Of a stretch of 37,283 nt of DNA, positions 16,955 to 25,556 are shown piece by piece (position 1 is the first letter of the stretch; the number at the start of each line of letters is the position of its first letter). Location: positions 1 through 37,283 of the forward strand of contig CAJUEY010000028.1 of assembly GCA_910585825.1 (NCBI GenBank). Direction: 5' to 3'. Source of the stretch: an uncultured Lachnospiraceae bacterium. GTDB lineage: Bacteria; Bacillota; Clostridia; Lachnospirales; Lachnospiraceae. Made by a program: the position numbers and the translations under genes. A model generated the notes under the pieces. It saw only the letters and a list, made by a program, of their open reading frames with translations, was not told the DNA's origin and did not search any database.

Positions 16955-18118
16955 ATGGCAGATAAAAGAGATTATTATGAAGTATTAGGCGTCGACAAAA
17001 GTGCAGATGACGCTGCTTTAAAAAAAGCGTTTCGTCAGCTTGCCAAAAAATATCATCCGGATATGAATCCGGGGGACAAAGAGGCAGAACAGAAATTCAA
17101 AGAGATACAGGAAGCATATGCTGTTTTAAGTGATGCCGAGAAGAGAAAACAATATGACCAATTCGGTCATGCGGCCTTTGACGGCGGTATGGGCGGCGCC
17201 GGAGGTTTTGATTTCTCCGGTATGGATATGGGAGATATTTTCAGCGATCTTTTCGGCGACTTTTTTGGCGGCGGAAGGAGAAGTGCGGACAACGGACCAA
17301 GAAAAGGGGCGAATCTTCGAGCCAGCGTACGGATTACGTTTGAAGAATCCATCTCCGGCTGTGAGAAGGAATTGGAGATCGTATTAAAAGATGAATGCAA
17401 TACCTGCCACGGCACCGGAGCAAAACCGGGCACAAGCCCCCAGACTTGTACCAAGTGCGGCGGCAAAGGAAAAGTCATGTACAGCCAGCAGTCGCTGTTT
17501 GGTATGGTGCAGAATGTACAGACATGTCCGGAATGTAACGGAAGCGGCAAGATTGTAAAGGAAAAATGTTCCGACTGTCGGGGAAGCGGTTATATTGCAT
17601 CCAAGAAACGGATTAAAGTTACGATTCCTCCGGGAATCGACAATGGACAGAGCGTACGTATCCGTGACAAAGGAGAGCCGGGTAGAAACGGCGGGCCAAG
17701 AGGAGATTTGTTAGTAGAAGTTGTGGTGTCAAGACATCCCATCTTCCAGAGGCAGGATATGAATATTTATTCCACAGCTCCGATTTCCTATGCCCAGGCA
17801 GCTTTGGGCGGCGAAGTGCGGATCAGCACGGTAGACGGAGATGTGCTTTATGAAGTAAAACCGGGAACCCAGACAGATACCAGAATCCGCCTGAAAGGAA
17901 AAGGAGTTCCTTCTCTTCGGAATAAAGCAGTCCGGGGAGATCATTACGTAACATTAGTCGTTCAGGTGCCGACAAAATTAAATGAGGCGGCCAAAGAGGC
18001 GCTGCGCAAATTTGATGCGGAAACAGGCAATTCACTGAATGCAGGTACCAAGGGGGCAGAAAAGCCAAAGAAGAAGAGTTTTAAGGAAAAAATAAAAGAA
18101 TCTTTGGAAGATTTGTAA
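16955..18118 (+). CDS. dnaJ: Co-chaperone DnaJ (Hsp40)
   Basis: DnaJ delivers unfolded substrates to DnaK and stimulates its ATPase. The J domain has YYEVLGV and the HPD motif in KKYHPDMNPG. A Gly/Phe-rich segment follows (FDFSGMDMGDIFSDLFGDFF). Then come four zinc-binding repeats: CNTCHGTG, CTKCGGKG, CPECNGSG and CSDCRGSG. The C-terminal beta domains begin with KRIKVTIPPGIDNGQSVRI. At 387 residues it is a full-length type I DnaJ. The start ATG has AGAGGG before it. It is the last of the classical operon genes. Confidence 0.98.
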   Translation: MADKRDYYEVLGVDKSADDAALKKAFRQLAKKYHPDMNPGDKEAEQKFKEIQEAYAVLSDAEKRKQYDQFGHAAFDGGMGGAGGFDFSGMDMGDIFSDLFGDFFGGGRRSADNGPRKGANLRASVRITFEESISGCEKELEIVLKDECNTCHGTGAKPGTSPQTCTKCGGKGKVMYSQQSLFGMVQNVQTCPECNGSGKIVKEKCSDCRGSGYIASKKRIKVTIPPGIDNGQSVRIRDKGEPGRNGGPRGDLLVEVVVSRHPIFQRQDMNIYSTAPISYAQAALGGEVRISTVDGDVLYEVKPGTQTDTRIRLKGKGVPSLRNKAVRGDHYVTLVVQVPTKLNEAAKEALRKFDAETGNSLNAGTKGAEKPKKKSFKEKIKESLEDL

Positions 18119-18231
18119 TTCTGGTACTATTTTCCTATTGTTGCTTTTTTCTATATGTTGTATTCTAAAAGGCGAATAATGGCTGATGATATGCCATATC
18201 TTGATAAATATTGTGGGAAAGGAAACAGAGT

Positions 18232-18753
18232 ATGGATCAGGCATATGCGATGACAAAGGGTGTTATGAGTTATATTTCCGATTGGCGTTTTCCCGGAACA
18301 ACAGACCGATTGTCAGAGGAGCAGAAGTATTCGGAAGAAAGAGCAGAGCTCAGACGTCAGCAGCAGCAGTTAGAGTATGAGAGACAGGAATTTTTTAGAG
18401 CAAAGGCATTTGAAGAAAAGCGGTTAGAAAAAGAAAAACGCATATTTGATATGGAATGGAAGATGTTGGAAGACGGCTGGCGCAGACTGGCTGCCGAAAG
18501 AGAACAGTTAGAGCGGTTTCATTCCGATGATTCGGAGGATTCTGGAATTTCGTTCAGTGATGTATCCGTATCCATATTTTTCAGCGGTGTGAAGAATATG
18601 CGCTCCCTTAAGAAACGCTATAAAGAATTGATCAAGGTATTTCATCCGGACAATGGCGCAGGAGATGCAGAGGCGCTTCAGCGGATTACCGATGAGTATG
18701 AAATGTTAAAGGAGAACCTTGGACGGCCGAAAAGCCGTATCTTTCAGGAATAA
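18232..18753 (+). CDS. Coiled-coil protein with a C-terminal J-domain-like segment
   Basis: The protein has 173 residues. The middle (about 30-105) is an extreme charged helix, with RAELRRQQQQLEYERQEF and EKRLEKEKRIFDMEWKML. After a short serine/aspartate-rich linker come SLKKRYKELIKVFHPDNGAG and ITDEYEMLKENL. That is J-domain helix II, an HPD motif and helix III, with helix I reduced or absent. Placement 113 bases after dnaJ, before the terminator, suggests a co-expressed accessory J-protein that could recruit DnaK to a particular site. The ATG at 18232 follows GGGAAAGGAAA; the frame is open to 18211. I know no characterised homologue, so function is inferred from HPD and context. Confidence 0.75.
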   Translation: MDQAYAMTKGVMSYISDWRFPGTTDRLSEEQKYSEERAELRRQQQQLEYERQEFFRAKAFEEKRLEKEKRIFDMEWKMLEDGWRRLAAEREQLERFHSDDSEDSGISFSDVSVSIFFSGVKNMRSLKKRYKELIKVFHPDNGAGDAEALQRITDEYEMLKENLGRPKSRIFQE

Positions 18754-18762
18754 ATGCAAATG

Positions 18763-18790
18763 AAGTGGGCTCGTCCCACTTTGTTTTTTT
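18763..18790 (+). terminator. Intrinsic terminator of the heat-shock operon
   Basis: AAGTGGG, loop CTCGT, CCCACTT, then TGTTTTTTT. A compact stem with a T tail directly after the J-like gene. Confidence 0.85.
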
Positions 18791-18809
18791 ATCACAGGAA
18801 AGTGTTCGC

Positions 18810-18847
18810 ATTTTTATGATAAAAATAGATGCGGGCTTGCCCGCTTT
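18810..18847 (+). promoter_or_regulatory. Palindrome plus GC-rich hairpin in the prmA leader
   Basis: ATTTTTAT-G-ATAAAAAT (18810-18826) is a near-perfect palindrome containing a TATGAT -10 candidate, without a clear -35. Just after it, GCGGG-CTTG-CCCGC (18831-18844) forms a hairpin followed by TTT, 20 bases before the prmA start. It could be a second terminator, an attenuator or an operator. Confidence 0.35.
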
Positions 18848-18866
18848 GTGCGACGGAGGAAAATAC

Positions 18867-19826
18867 ATGAAATGGAACAAATTCACCATTGAGACGACAA
18901 CGGCTGCAGAAGATCTGGTAAGCGCCATGCTGGCGGAACTTGGCATAGAGGGAGTGGAAATTGAGAATAATGTCCCGCTGACCAAAGAAGACCAGGCGGA
19001 TATGTTTATTGACTTTCTTCCGGAACTGCCGCCGGATGAAGGAATCAGTCATGTCAGCTTTTATTTAGAGGATGGAGAAGATCATTCTGCGCTTTTGAAA
19101 AAAGTGGAGGAAGGTATGGAATGGCAGCGGCAGTTTGTAGATGTAGGCAGCGGCGTTATTACTTCCAGCGATACGGAAGATTTGGATTGGATGAATAACT
19201 GGAAAGAATATTTTCACTCTTTTGCCATTGAAGATATTTTGATCAAGCCTACCTGGGAAGATTTAAAGGAAGAAGATAAGGACAAGCTTTTGATTGAGAT
19301 TGATCCCGGCATTTCTTTTGGAACAGGCAAACACGAAACAACGCAGCTTTGTATCCGCCAGCTGATCAAATACGTCAGAAAATGTCCGGATGCCAAAATA
19401 TTGGATGTAGGCTGCGGCAGCGGTATTTTATCCATTGTATCCCTGAAATTGGGCGCATCGGAAGTAGTAGGAACAGATTTGGATGAAAACTGCATGAGAT
19501 CTACTGCAGAGAATATGAAAGTGAATCATCTGGCGGAGGAATCCGGAAAATTTTATGTGGGGAATCTCATCGACGATACAGAGCTGCAGAATATGGTGGG
19601 CAGGGAATGTTTTGATATTGTAGTGGCCAACATACTGGCAGATGTGATTATCCCTATGGCTTCTGTGATACCGGAACGGTTAAAAGAGGGCGGTATTTTT
19701 ATTACTTCCGGAATTATTGATTTTAAAGAAGGCGAAGTAAAACAAGCCATAGAGAAGGCAGGCATGAAAATACTTGAGATTCACCGTCAGGGCGAGTGGG
19801 TGAATATCACTGCCGTAAAGTCTTGA
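18867..19826 (+). CDS. prmA: Ribosomal protein L11 methyltransferase PrmA
   Basis: PrmA trimethylates lysines and the N-terminus of ribosomal protein L11 with SAM. The N-terminal substrate-recognition domain begins MKWNKFTIETTTAAEDL. The linker has LLIEIDPGISFGTGKHETT, motif I is LDVGCGSGILSI, and the catalytic-domain motif IVVANILADVI follows. The ATG at 18867 after CGGAGGA gives 319 residues, the family size; the frame upstream runs through the terminator and is not coding. It is followed closely by rsmE, the usual prmA-rsmE pairing. Confidence 0.96.
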   Translation: MKWNKFTIETTTAAEDLVSAMLAELGIEGVEIENNVPLTKEDQADMFIDFLPELPPDEGISHVSFYLEDGEDHSALLKKVEEGMEWQRQFVDVGSGVITSSDTEDLDWMNNWKEYFHSFAIEDILIKPTWEDLKEEDKDKLLIEIDPGISFGTGKHETTQLCIRQLIKYVRKCPDAKILDVGCGSGILSIVSLKLGASEVVGTDLDENCMRSTAENMKVNHLAEESGKFYVGNLIDDTELQNMVGRECFDIVVANILADVIIPMASVIPERLKEGGIFITSGIIDFKEGEVKQAIEKAGMKILEIHRQGEWVNITAVKS

Positions 19827-19851
19827 GGGAATAGCTGCTAAAGGAGTGACT

Positions 19852-20619
19852 ATGTATCAGTTTTTTGTAGAAGAGGAGCAGATTGGCAGAGAGTTTATCA
19901 CGATCACAGGATCAGACGTCAATCACATCAAAAATGTGCTCCGCATGAAGCCGGGAGAGAAAATCCGCATCAGCAATCAAAAGGATGCAGATTACTTTTG
20001 TGAGATTTCTGAGGTGGCGGATACTTTTGTTCAGGCAGAGATTTTAAAGGAGGATGCTCCCTCCACAGAACTTTCCGGCAGAATTTATCTGTTTCAGGGA
20101 ATCCCAAAAGGCGACCGCATGGAAACAGTCATTGAAAAGGCTGTGGAACTGGGCGTATATGAGATTATTCCGGTGGCGATGAAATACTGCGTCGTAAAAC
20201 TGGATGCCAAAAAAGAAACTGCCAAAATCAAGCGCTGGCAGAAACTGGCCGAGGCGGCTGCCAAGCAGTCCAAACGTAGCAGGATTCCGAAAATTCATAC
20301 TGTGATGAATTACAAAGAGGCGGCAGAATATGCATTGGGCTGTGATGTATGTCTGGTTCCCTACGAAAATGAGATGGGCATGCAAAAGACAAAAGCAGCT
20401 CTTTCATCCGTAAAACCGAAGAATTCCGTCAGTATTTTGATTGGACCGGAAGGCGGATTTTCAAAAGAAGAAATTGAACTGGTAAGAGATAAGATGCAGG
20501 TGATCTCCCTGGGGAGGCGTATTCTTCGGACCGATACGGCCGGCATTGCCGTTATGGCTATGTTGATGTTAGAGATGGAAACAAAAGCGGAGGACTGTGA
20601 TTCTTTGGTTTCTCCATGA
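19852..20619 (+). CDS. rsmE: 16S rRNA (uracil-1498-N3)-methyltransferase RsmE
   Basis: RsmE is a SPOUT-class methyltransferase that makes m3U1498 in 16S rRNA. It has an N-terminal PUA-like part with HIKNVLRMKPGEKI and the SAM-binding knot with LIGPEGGFSKEEIELV, ending SLGRRILRTDTAGIAVMAML, the family hallmark. The ATG at 19852 lies 5 bases after AAGGAG; a GTG at 19846 overlaps that ribosome site and is less likely. At 255 residues it is full length. Confidence 0.96.
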   Translation: MYQFFVEEEQIGREFITITGSDVNHIKNVLRMKPGEKIRISNQKDADYFCEISEVADTFVQAEILKEDAPSTELSGRIYLFQGIPKGDRMETVIEKAVELGVYEIIPVAMKYCVVKLDAKKETAKIKRWQKLAEAAAKQSKRSRIPKIHTVMNYKEAAEYALGCDVCLVPYENEMGMQKTKAALSSVKPKNSVSILIGPEGGFSKEEIELVRDKMQVISLGRRILRTDTAGIAVMAMLMLEMETKAEDCDSLVSP

Positions 20620-20679
20620 AAGGGGCAGGCTGGTTCCTGCCTGCAGAGTAAATAAGAATACAGGAGGTAGAAGGCAAAA

Positions 20680-21834
20680 ATGAAGGCATATCTGGATAAT
20701 TCTGCAACAACAAAATGCAGTGACCGTGCAGTGGAGTTGATGATAAAGATTTTATCAGAGGATTACGGCAATCCTTCTTCTCTCCACAACATGGGAGCAG
20801 ATGCAGAAAAATACATCAAAGAAGCCAGAAAGAAAATTGCCAGAACACTAAAAGCCGAAGAAAAAGAAATTGTATTTACCTCAGGAGGCACAGAATCCAA
20901 CAATCTGGCGATTTTAGGAGGAGTAGAGGCCAATAAACGGGCCGGAAACCATATTATTACAACATCTGTGGAACATGCCTCTGTGTGGCAGCCTGTGAAG
21001 CATTTAGAAGAACAGGGATATCGTGTTACTTATCTGCCGGTAGATGAATATGGAAGGATTTCTCTTACCGCGTTGGATGAGGCGCTGGACGAAGAGACGA
21101 TCTTTGTTTCTATGATGCAGGTCAATAATGAAATTGGAACGATAGAACCTGTTTCAGAGGCAGTCAGGCGGATACGCGCAAAAGCGGGAAAGGCGCTGAT
21201 TCATGTGGATGCGATTCAGTCTTATGGAAAGATGATGATTCATCCGAAGAAATTAGACGTTGATATGCTTTCCGTCAGCGGCCACAAAATCCACGGACCA
21301 AAAGGCAGCGGATTTTTATATGTGAGAGAAAAGACAAAGCTGAAGCCGATTCTCTTTGGCGGCGGACAGCAGAAGGGCATTCGTTCCGGTACGGAAAACG
21401 TTCCGGCCATTGCAGGATTGGGAGCGGCTGCAGCGGAGATATATGAAAATATGCAGGAAAAAACAGACCGCATGTATGAATTGCGGGATTATTTTGTCCG
21501 GGAAGTGGCAAAAATCAAAGATGTTACGGTAAACGGAGCAGTGGGAAGAGAAACGGCGCCTCATATTATAAGCGTCAGTGTAGAAGGAGTCCGAAGCGAA
21601 GTGATGCTGCATTCCCTGGAAGAAAAGGAAATCTATGTATCGGCAGGCAGCGCCTGCTCTTCCAACAAACCTTCTGTAAGCAGAACGTTAAAGGCCATTG
21701 GACTCAAGCCGGAATTGCTAGATGCTACCATTCGGTTCAGTTTGTGTGAAACTACCACAAAAGAAGAACTGGATTATGCGTTGGAGGCTTTGGCAAAAAT
21801 CATTCCATTTCGGAGAAAATTTATAAGAAAGTAG
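20680..21834 (+). CDS. Cysteine desulfurase, probably the ThiI partner (NifS/IscS-like)
   Basis: This PLP enzyme converts cysteine to alanine and passes the sulfur as a persulfide. The start is MKAYLDNSATTKCS. PLP-binding residues appear in TSGGTESNNLA and HVDAIQS, the lysine is in SVSGHKIHGPKGSG, and the active-site cysteine is in SAGSACSSN. It has 384 residues and a strong AGGAGGT before the ATG. It sits 13 bases ahead of thiI, like B. subtilis nifZ-thiI. Since this ThiI lacks a rhodanese domain, the desulfurase most likely supplies sulfur directly for 4-thiouridine in tRNA. Confidence 0.93.
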   Translation: MKAYLDNSATTKCSDRAVELMIKILSEDYGNPSSLHNMGADAEKYIKEARKKIARTLKAEEKEIVFTSGGTESNNLAILGGVEANKRAGNHIITTSVEHASVWQPVKHLEEQGYRVTYLPVDEYGRISLTALDEALDEETIFVSMMQVNNEIGTIEPVSEAVRRIRAKAGKALIHVDAIQSYGKMMIHPKKLDVDMLSVSGHKIHGPKGSGFLYVREKTKLKPILFGGGQQKGIRSGTENVPAIAGLGAAAAEIYENMQEKTDRMYELRDYFVREVAKIKDVTVNGAVGRETAPHIISVSVEGVRSEVMLHSLEEKEIYVSAGSACSSNKPSVSRTLKAIGLKPELLDATIRFSLCETTTKEELDYALEALAKIIPFRRKFIRK

Positions 21835-21847
21835 CAGCGGAGGAAAC

Positions 21848-23038
21848 ATGTACAAATCTTTTTTGATCAAATATGGTGAGATTGCCATTAAAGGAAAAAA
21901 CAGATATCTTTTTGAAGAGGCTTTGGTAAAGCAGATCTCTTATGCTTTAGAGCCGGTGGAGGGAGATTTTAAGGTGCGCCGTCTTCAGGGCAGGATTTAT
22001 GTGGACGCCCTTGGGGAGTATGATTATGACGAAGTAGTAACTGCTCTTTCCAGAGTGTTTGGAATTGTGGGAATCTGTCCGGTCGTACTGGTAGAAGACA
22101 ATGGATTTGACCAGCTGGCAAAAGACGTGATTGGTTATATGGATCAGGTGTATCCGGATAAGAATATCACCTTCAAAGTCAATGCCAGAAGGGCGCGGAA
22201 AAATTACCCCATAAATTCCATGGAATTAAATGCAGCTTTAGGGGAGAAGATTTTGGAGGCGTTTCCGGAAATTCAGGTAGATGTGCATAATCCGGATGTG
22301 CTTTTATCAGTGGAGATTCGTGAAAAGATTAATATTTATTCGGTGGAAATCAAAGGCGCCGGAGGCATGCCGGTTGGAACCAACGGAAGAGCCATGCTTT
22401 TGCTTTCCGGCGGCATTGACAGTCCGGTGGCGGGTTATATGATTGCGAAACGAGGCGTTGCCATTGATGCCGTCTATTTTCATGCACCGCCTTATACCAG
22501 CGAGAGGGCCAAGCAAAAAGTAATAGACCTGGCAAGGATAGTATCAAGATATGCGGGGCCGATTCGTCTGCACATTGTCAATTTTACGGATATTCAGCTC
22601 TATATCTACGAAAAATGCCCTCATGAGGAATTGACGATTATTATGCGCCGCTATATGATGAAAATTGCGGAATATTTTGCTCAAAAGAATCAATGCCTGG
22701 GCCTGATTACAGGAGAGAGCATCGGACAGGTGGCGAGTCAGACCATGCAGTCTCTGGCAGCGACCAACGCAGTGTGCACCATGCCGGTATACCGTCCGTT
22801 GATTGGTTTTGATAAAAAAGAGATCGTTGACATTTCAGAAAAAATAGACGCATATGAAACGAGCATTCTGCCCTATGAAGACTGCTGTACGATTTTTGTA
22901 GCAAAACATCCGGTGACAAAACCGAATATAAATGTTATTGAACGTTCAGAGCGAAAATTGGAGGAGAAGATCGACGAGCTGATGAGGGAGGCGCTGGAAT
23001 CGGCAGAAGTCATTGAGGTTGCGGCGGAAGAGGAGTAA
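21848..23038 (+). CDS. thiI: tRNA 4-thiouridine synthase ThiI (no rhodanese domain)
   Basis: ThiI adenylates U8 of tRNA and inserts sulfur. The N-terminal ferredoxin-like/THUMP region includes KYGEIAIKGKNR and NARRARKNYPINSMELN. The PP-loop is LLSGGIDSPVAGYM, and TGESIGQVASQT follows. The protein stops at 396 residues after the AANH domain, as in Bacillus-type ThiI, without the rhodanese extension of E. coli. Thiamine thiazole synthesis is therefore unlikely to be its main role. Overlapping transcription with the upstream desulfurase is expected. Confidence 0.96.
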   Translation: MYKSFLIKYGEIAIKGKNRYLFEEALVKQISYALEPVEGDFKVRRLQGRIYVDALGEYDYDEVVTALSRVFGIVGICPVVLVEDNGFDQLAKDVIGYMDQVYPDKNITFKVNARRARKNYPINSMELNAALGEKILEAFPEIQVDVHNPDVLLSVEIREKINIYSVEIKGAGGMPVGTNGRAMLLLSGGIDSPVAGYMIAKRGVAIDAVYFHAPPYTSERAKQKVIDLARIVSRYAGPIRLHIVNFTDIQLYIYEKCPHEELTIIMRRYMMKIAEYFAQKNQCLGLITGESIGQVASQTMQSLAATNAVCTMPVYRPLIGFDKKEIVDISEKIDAYETSILPYEDCCTIFVAKHPVTKPNINVIERSERKLEEKIDELMREALESAEVIEVAAEEE

Positions 23039-23060
23039 AGGAGTAAAGGAAAGAGAAAAG

Positions 23061-23100
23061 AAAAAGAGTTCCGCTTTCATCTTTTGCGGAACTCTCTCTT
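23061..23100. terminator. Bidirectional terminator between thiI and the HPr-like gene
   Basis: AGAGTTCCGC (23065-23074) pairs with GCGGAACTCT (23086-23095). A-rich sequence lies before it and a T/C-rich tail after it, which suits both converging genes. Confidence 0.7.
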
Positions 23101-23113
23101 CATTGGATCGTTA

Positions 23114-23350
23114 TTATTCTTTTACAAGATAAGGATCTAAAGCTTCCAGAATGTCTGCCTCATCACTTTCCACGTGGATTGCCAGATCAATCGGTTTGGA
23201 TAAATCCAAGCTGAAAATGCCCATGATTGATTTTGCATCAATGGTATATCTTCCGGAAATAAGATCAAAATCATAATCGAACTGTGTAACAGTATTGACA
23301 AAAGCTTTTACTTTGTCGATCGAATTTAAAGAAATCTGAACTGTTTTCAT
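23114..23350 (-). CDS. HPr-like (Crh-like) protein without the catalytic histidine
   Basis: This 78-residue protein has an HPr fold pattern. The regulatory-serine region AKSIMGIFSLDLS is well kept, with the serine at residue 41. Where HPr has GLHARPA with the phosphorylated histidine, this protein has SIDKVKAFV and no histidine, so it cannot pass phosphate in the PTS. B. subtilis Crh likewise lost the histidine and works through the phosphoserine with CcpA. A regulatory role of that kind is plausible but unproven. The ATG follows AGGAGGG on the minus strand. It is the only minus-strand gene in the core block before aroC, and it is divergent from mtaB. Confidence 0.85.
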   Translation of the reverse strand: MKTVQISLNSIDKVKAFVNTVTQFDYDFDLISGRYTIDAKSIMGIFSLDLSKPIDLAIHVESDEADILEALDPYLVKE

Positions 23351-23447
23351 GAATATTACCCTCCTAAAAAGTTATTTTCAATTAATTATATAGTACTTGT
23401 TTTACAGAGAAAAGTCAATCCCATTTACACCAAATACGGAGGCAAAA

Positions 23448-24767
23448 GTGAACAAAATATACAAAAAGAAAGCGGCTCTGCATAATTTGGGCTGTAAAGT
23501 AAATGCTTATGAAACAGAGGCGATGGGGGAGCTGCTGAAAGAGGCCGGATATGAAATCGTGGATTTTACCGAAAAAGCAGATGTCTACGTAATCAATACC
23601 TGCTCTGTGACAAACATGGCAGACAAGAAATCCAGGCAGATGCTCCACCGGGCCAAAAAGAGGAATCCGGACAGCATTGTTGTTGCCGCGGGCTGTTATG
23701 TGCAGACCAAACAGGAAGAGGCAAGGCTGGATGATGCCGTTGACATTATTATCGGCAATAACAAAAAGCAGGATCTCATTTTGGCTATAGAGGCTTTTGA
23801 AAAAGACAGGTCGCAGTCAGAATCTGTGATAGAAATAAACCACAGGCAGCCCTATGAAAGTCTGCGTATGACGAAAACAGCAGAGCATACCAGGGCTTTC
23901 ATTAAAATACAGGACGGATGCAATCAGTTTTGCAGTTATTGTATTATTCCCTATGCCAGAGGCCGGGTAAGAAGCCGGCCGTTTGCAGATGTATTAGATG
24001 AAGTAAAGGCGCTTGCCGCAAACGGTTATCAGGAAATTGTATTTTCCGGTATTCATTTAAGTTCTTATGGAATTGATATCGGAGAAACGCTTCTGCATCT
24101 GATTTTGGATACAGCCCGAATCGAAGGAATCAGAAGAATTCGATTGGGTTCTTTAGAACCGGGGATTGTCACAGAAGAATTTGCATCAGAGCTTGCCAAA
24201 ACCGAAAAAATCTGCCCGCATTTTCATCTTTCCCTGCAGAGCGGATGCGACGATACTTTAAAACGAATGAACCGTACCTACACCACGGCAGAATACCAGA
24301 AGAGCTGCGAGCTTTTAAAGACTTATTTTGAGCATCCGGCGATAACCACAGATGTGATCGTTGGATTTCCGGGAGAGACGAAAGAGGAGTTTCACGCGAC
24401 GGAACAATATTTGAAAGAGATTCATTTTTATGAGATGCATGTGTTCAAATATTCCAAAAGGGAAGGAACCAAAGCTGCAGTGATGAAAGATCAGGTTCCC
24501 GAGGGACAGAAGGCAGAGAGGAGTGAAAGGCTGATTGCTCTGGCTGGTGAAATGTCAGAAGAATTTAGAAAATATTATATCGGAAAAGAAGTTGAAGCGC
24601 TTATGGAAGAGCCTCTTTGGATAGAGGGCAGGCGTTATTTTACAGGATATACAAAAGAATACCTTAAAATTGCACTGGAAACAGAAAAGGATCTGTCGAA
24701 TTCCTTTGTAAAAGGCCGTGTAACAGGAAGGCTGGCAGAAGGTCTTTATGTTATGGTTGAATTTTAG
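23448..24767 (+). CDS. mtaB: tRNA t6A37 methylthiotransferase MtaB
   Basis: MtaB converts t6A37 to ms2t6A37 in ANN-decoding tRNAs. N-terminal cluster cysteines are seen in NLGCKVNAYE, VINTCSVTN and AAGCYVQ. The radical SAM motif is CNQFCSYCIIPYARGR, and the C-terminal TRAM domain ends at residue 439. I chose GTG at 23448: it lies 5 bases after GGAGG (23438-23442) and gives the family-like start. An ATG-like upstream frame (from 23397) has no ribosome site. Other methylthiotransferases (MiaB, RimO) differ in the NLGCKVN start and the CIIPYARG context. Confidence 0.94.
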   Translation: MNKIYKKKAALHNLGCKVNAYETEAMGELLKEAGYEIVDFTEKADVYVINTCSVTNMADKKSRQMLHRAKKRNPDSIVVAAGCYVQTKQEEARLDDAVDIIIGNNKKQDLILAIEAFEKDRSQSESVIEINHRQPYESLRMTKTAEHTRAFIKIQDGCNQFCSYCIIPYARGRVRSRPFADVLDEVKALAANGYQEIVFSGIHLSSYGIDIGETLLHLILDTARIEGIRRIRLGSLEPGIVTEEFASELAKTEKICPHFHLSLQSGCDDTLKRMNRTYTTAEYQKSCELLKTYFEHPAITTDVIVGFPGETKEEFHATEQYLKEIHFYEMHVFKYSKREGTKAAVMKDQVPEGQKAERSERLIALAGEMSEEFRKYYIGKEVEALMEEPLWIEGRRYFTGYTKEYLKIALETEKDLSNSFVKGRVTGRLAEGLYVMVEF

Positions 24768-24846
24768 GAAATAATATATTACAATAATAAAAGCAATGCT
24801 TTTGCGTGCGTGAAAACAAAAGAGCAGATTATAAGGGCGTGAAATT

Positions 24847-25107
24847 ATGCAGAATTTGAACAACACACAATTTTTTAAAGTAGAGAAAGAGCCGGAGATG
24901 CAGGTAAAGGACGTACTGCATATTGTCTATGAGGCGCTGACAGAGAAAGGATACAATCCGGTCAATCAGATTGTTGGATATATCATGTCTGGTGATCCGA
25001 CTTATATTACCAGCCATAATAATGCAAGAAGTCTGATTATGAAAGTAGAACGTGACGAGATCGTAGAAGAAGTATTACAGGAGTATATCAAGACAAAACT
25101 GAAATAG
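24847..25107 (+). CDS. IreB family regulatory phosphoprotein (YrzL/UPF0297)
   Basis: This is an 86-residue small helical protein. The start MQNLNNTQFF carries a threonine at position 7, in the region phosphorylated by the IreK/PrkC-type kinase in Enterococcus IreB, where it influences cephalosporin resistance. The core YNPVNQIVGYIMSGDPTYIT is highly conserved in the family. It lies directly before ruvX and the DUF1292 gene, the canonical yrzL-yrrK-yrzB order. The 79-base gap before it has a short AAAAGC/GCTTTT repeat but no clear promoter. Confidence 0.94.
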   Translation: MQNLNNTQFFKVEKEPEMQVKDVLHIVYEALTEKGYNPVNQIVGYIMSGDPTYITSHNNARSLIMKVERDEIVEEVLQEYIKTKLK

Positions 25108-25122
25108 TACGGAGGCATATTT

Positions 25123-25554
25123 ATGCGGATATTGGGACTGGATTTTGGTGCGCATACGGTAGGGGCGGCAGTCAGCGATGAACTTGGACTGACAGCCCAG
25201 GGAGTGGAGATCATCCGGAGAAAGTCCCCTGATAAACTGCGTCAAACATTGGCAAGAATCGAAGAACTTGCCTCTTCTTATGGTGCAGAGAAAATTGTTT
25301 TGGGCTATCCAAAGCATATGAACAATACAGAGGGAGAACGCTGCGAAAAGACCAGAGAATTTAAAGCGCATTTGGAGAGAAGGACAGGTCTGCCCGTTGA
25401 ATTATGGGATGAACGTCTGACAACGGCTGCGGCAGACAACATTATGACAGAAAGCCGGATTTTTGGCCGGAAACGGAAAGAATATGTGGATGAAATAGCG
25501 GCAATGTTGATTTTACAGGGGTATTTGGATTTTTTTAATATGAATAAGGAATAA
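25123..25554 (+). CDS. ruvX: RuvX/YqgF-type Holliday junction resolvase-like nuclease
   Basis: The 143-residue RNase H-fold protein begins MRILGLDFGAHTVGAAVSD with the first catalytic aspartate. It carries IVLGYPKHMNN, WDERLTTAAA and VDEIAAMLIL with the further acidic residues. YqgF proteins process pre-16S rRNA in E. coli and have junction-resolving activity in others. The ribosome site GGAGG precedes the ATG. The gene sits between ireB and a DUF1292 gene as in most Firmicutes. It ends two bases before the next start. Confidence 0.93.
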   Translation: MRILGLDFGAHTVGAAVSDELGLTAQGVEIIRRKSPDKLRQTLARIEELASSYGAEKIVLGYPKHMNNTEGERCEKTREFKAHLERRTGLPVELWDERLTTAAADNIMTESRIFGRKRKEYVDEIAAMLILQGYLDFFNMNKE

Positions 25555-25556
25555 CA

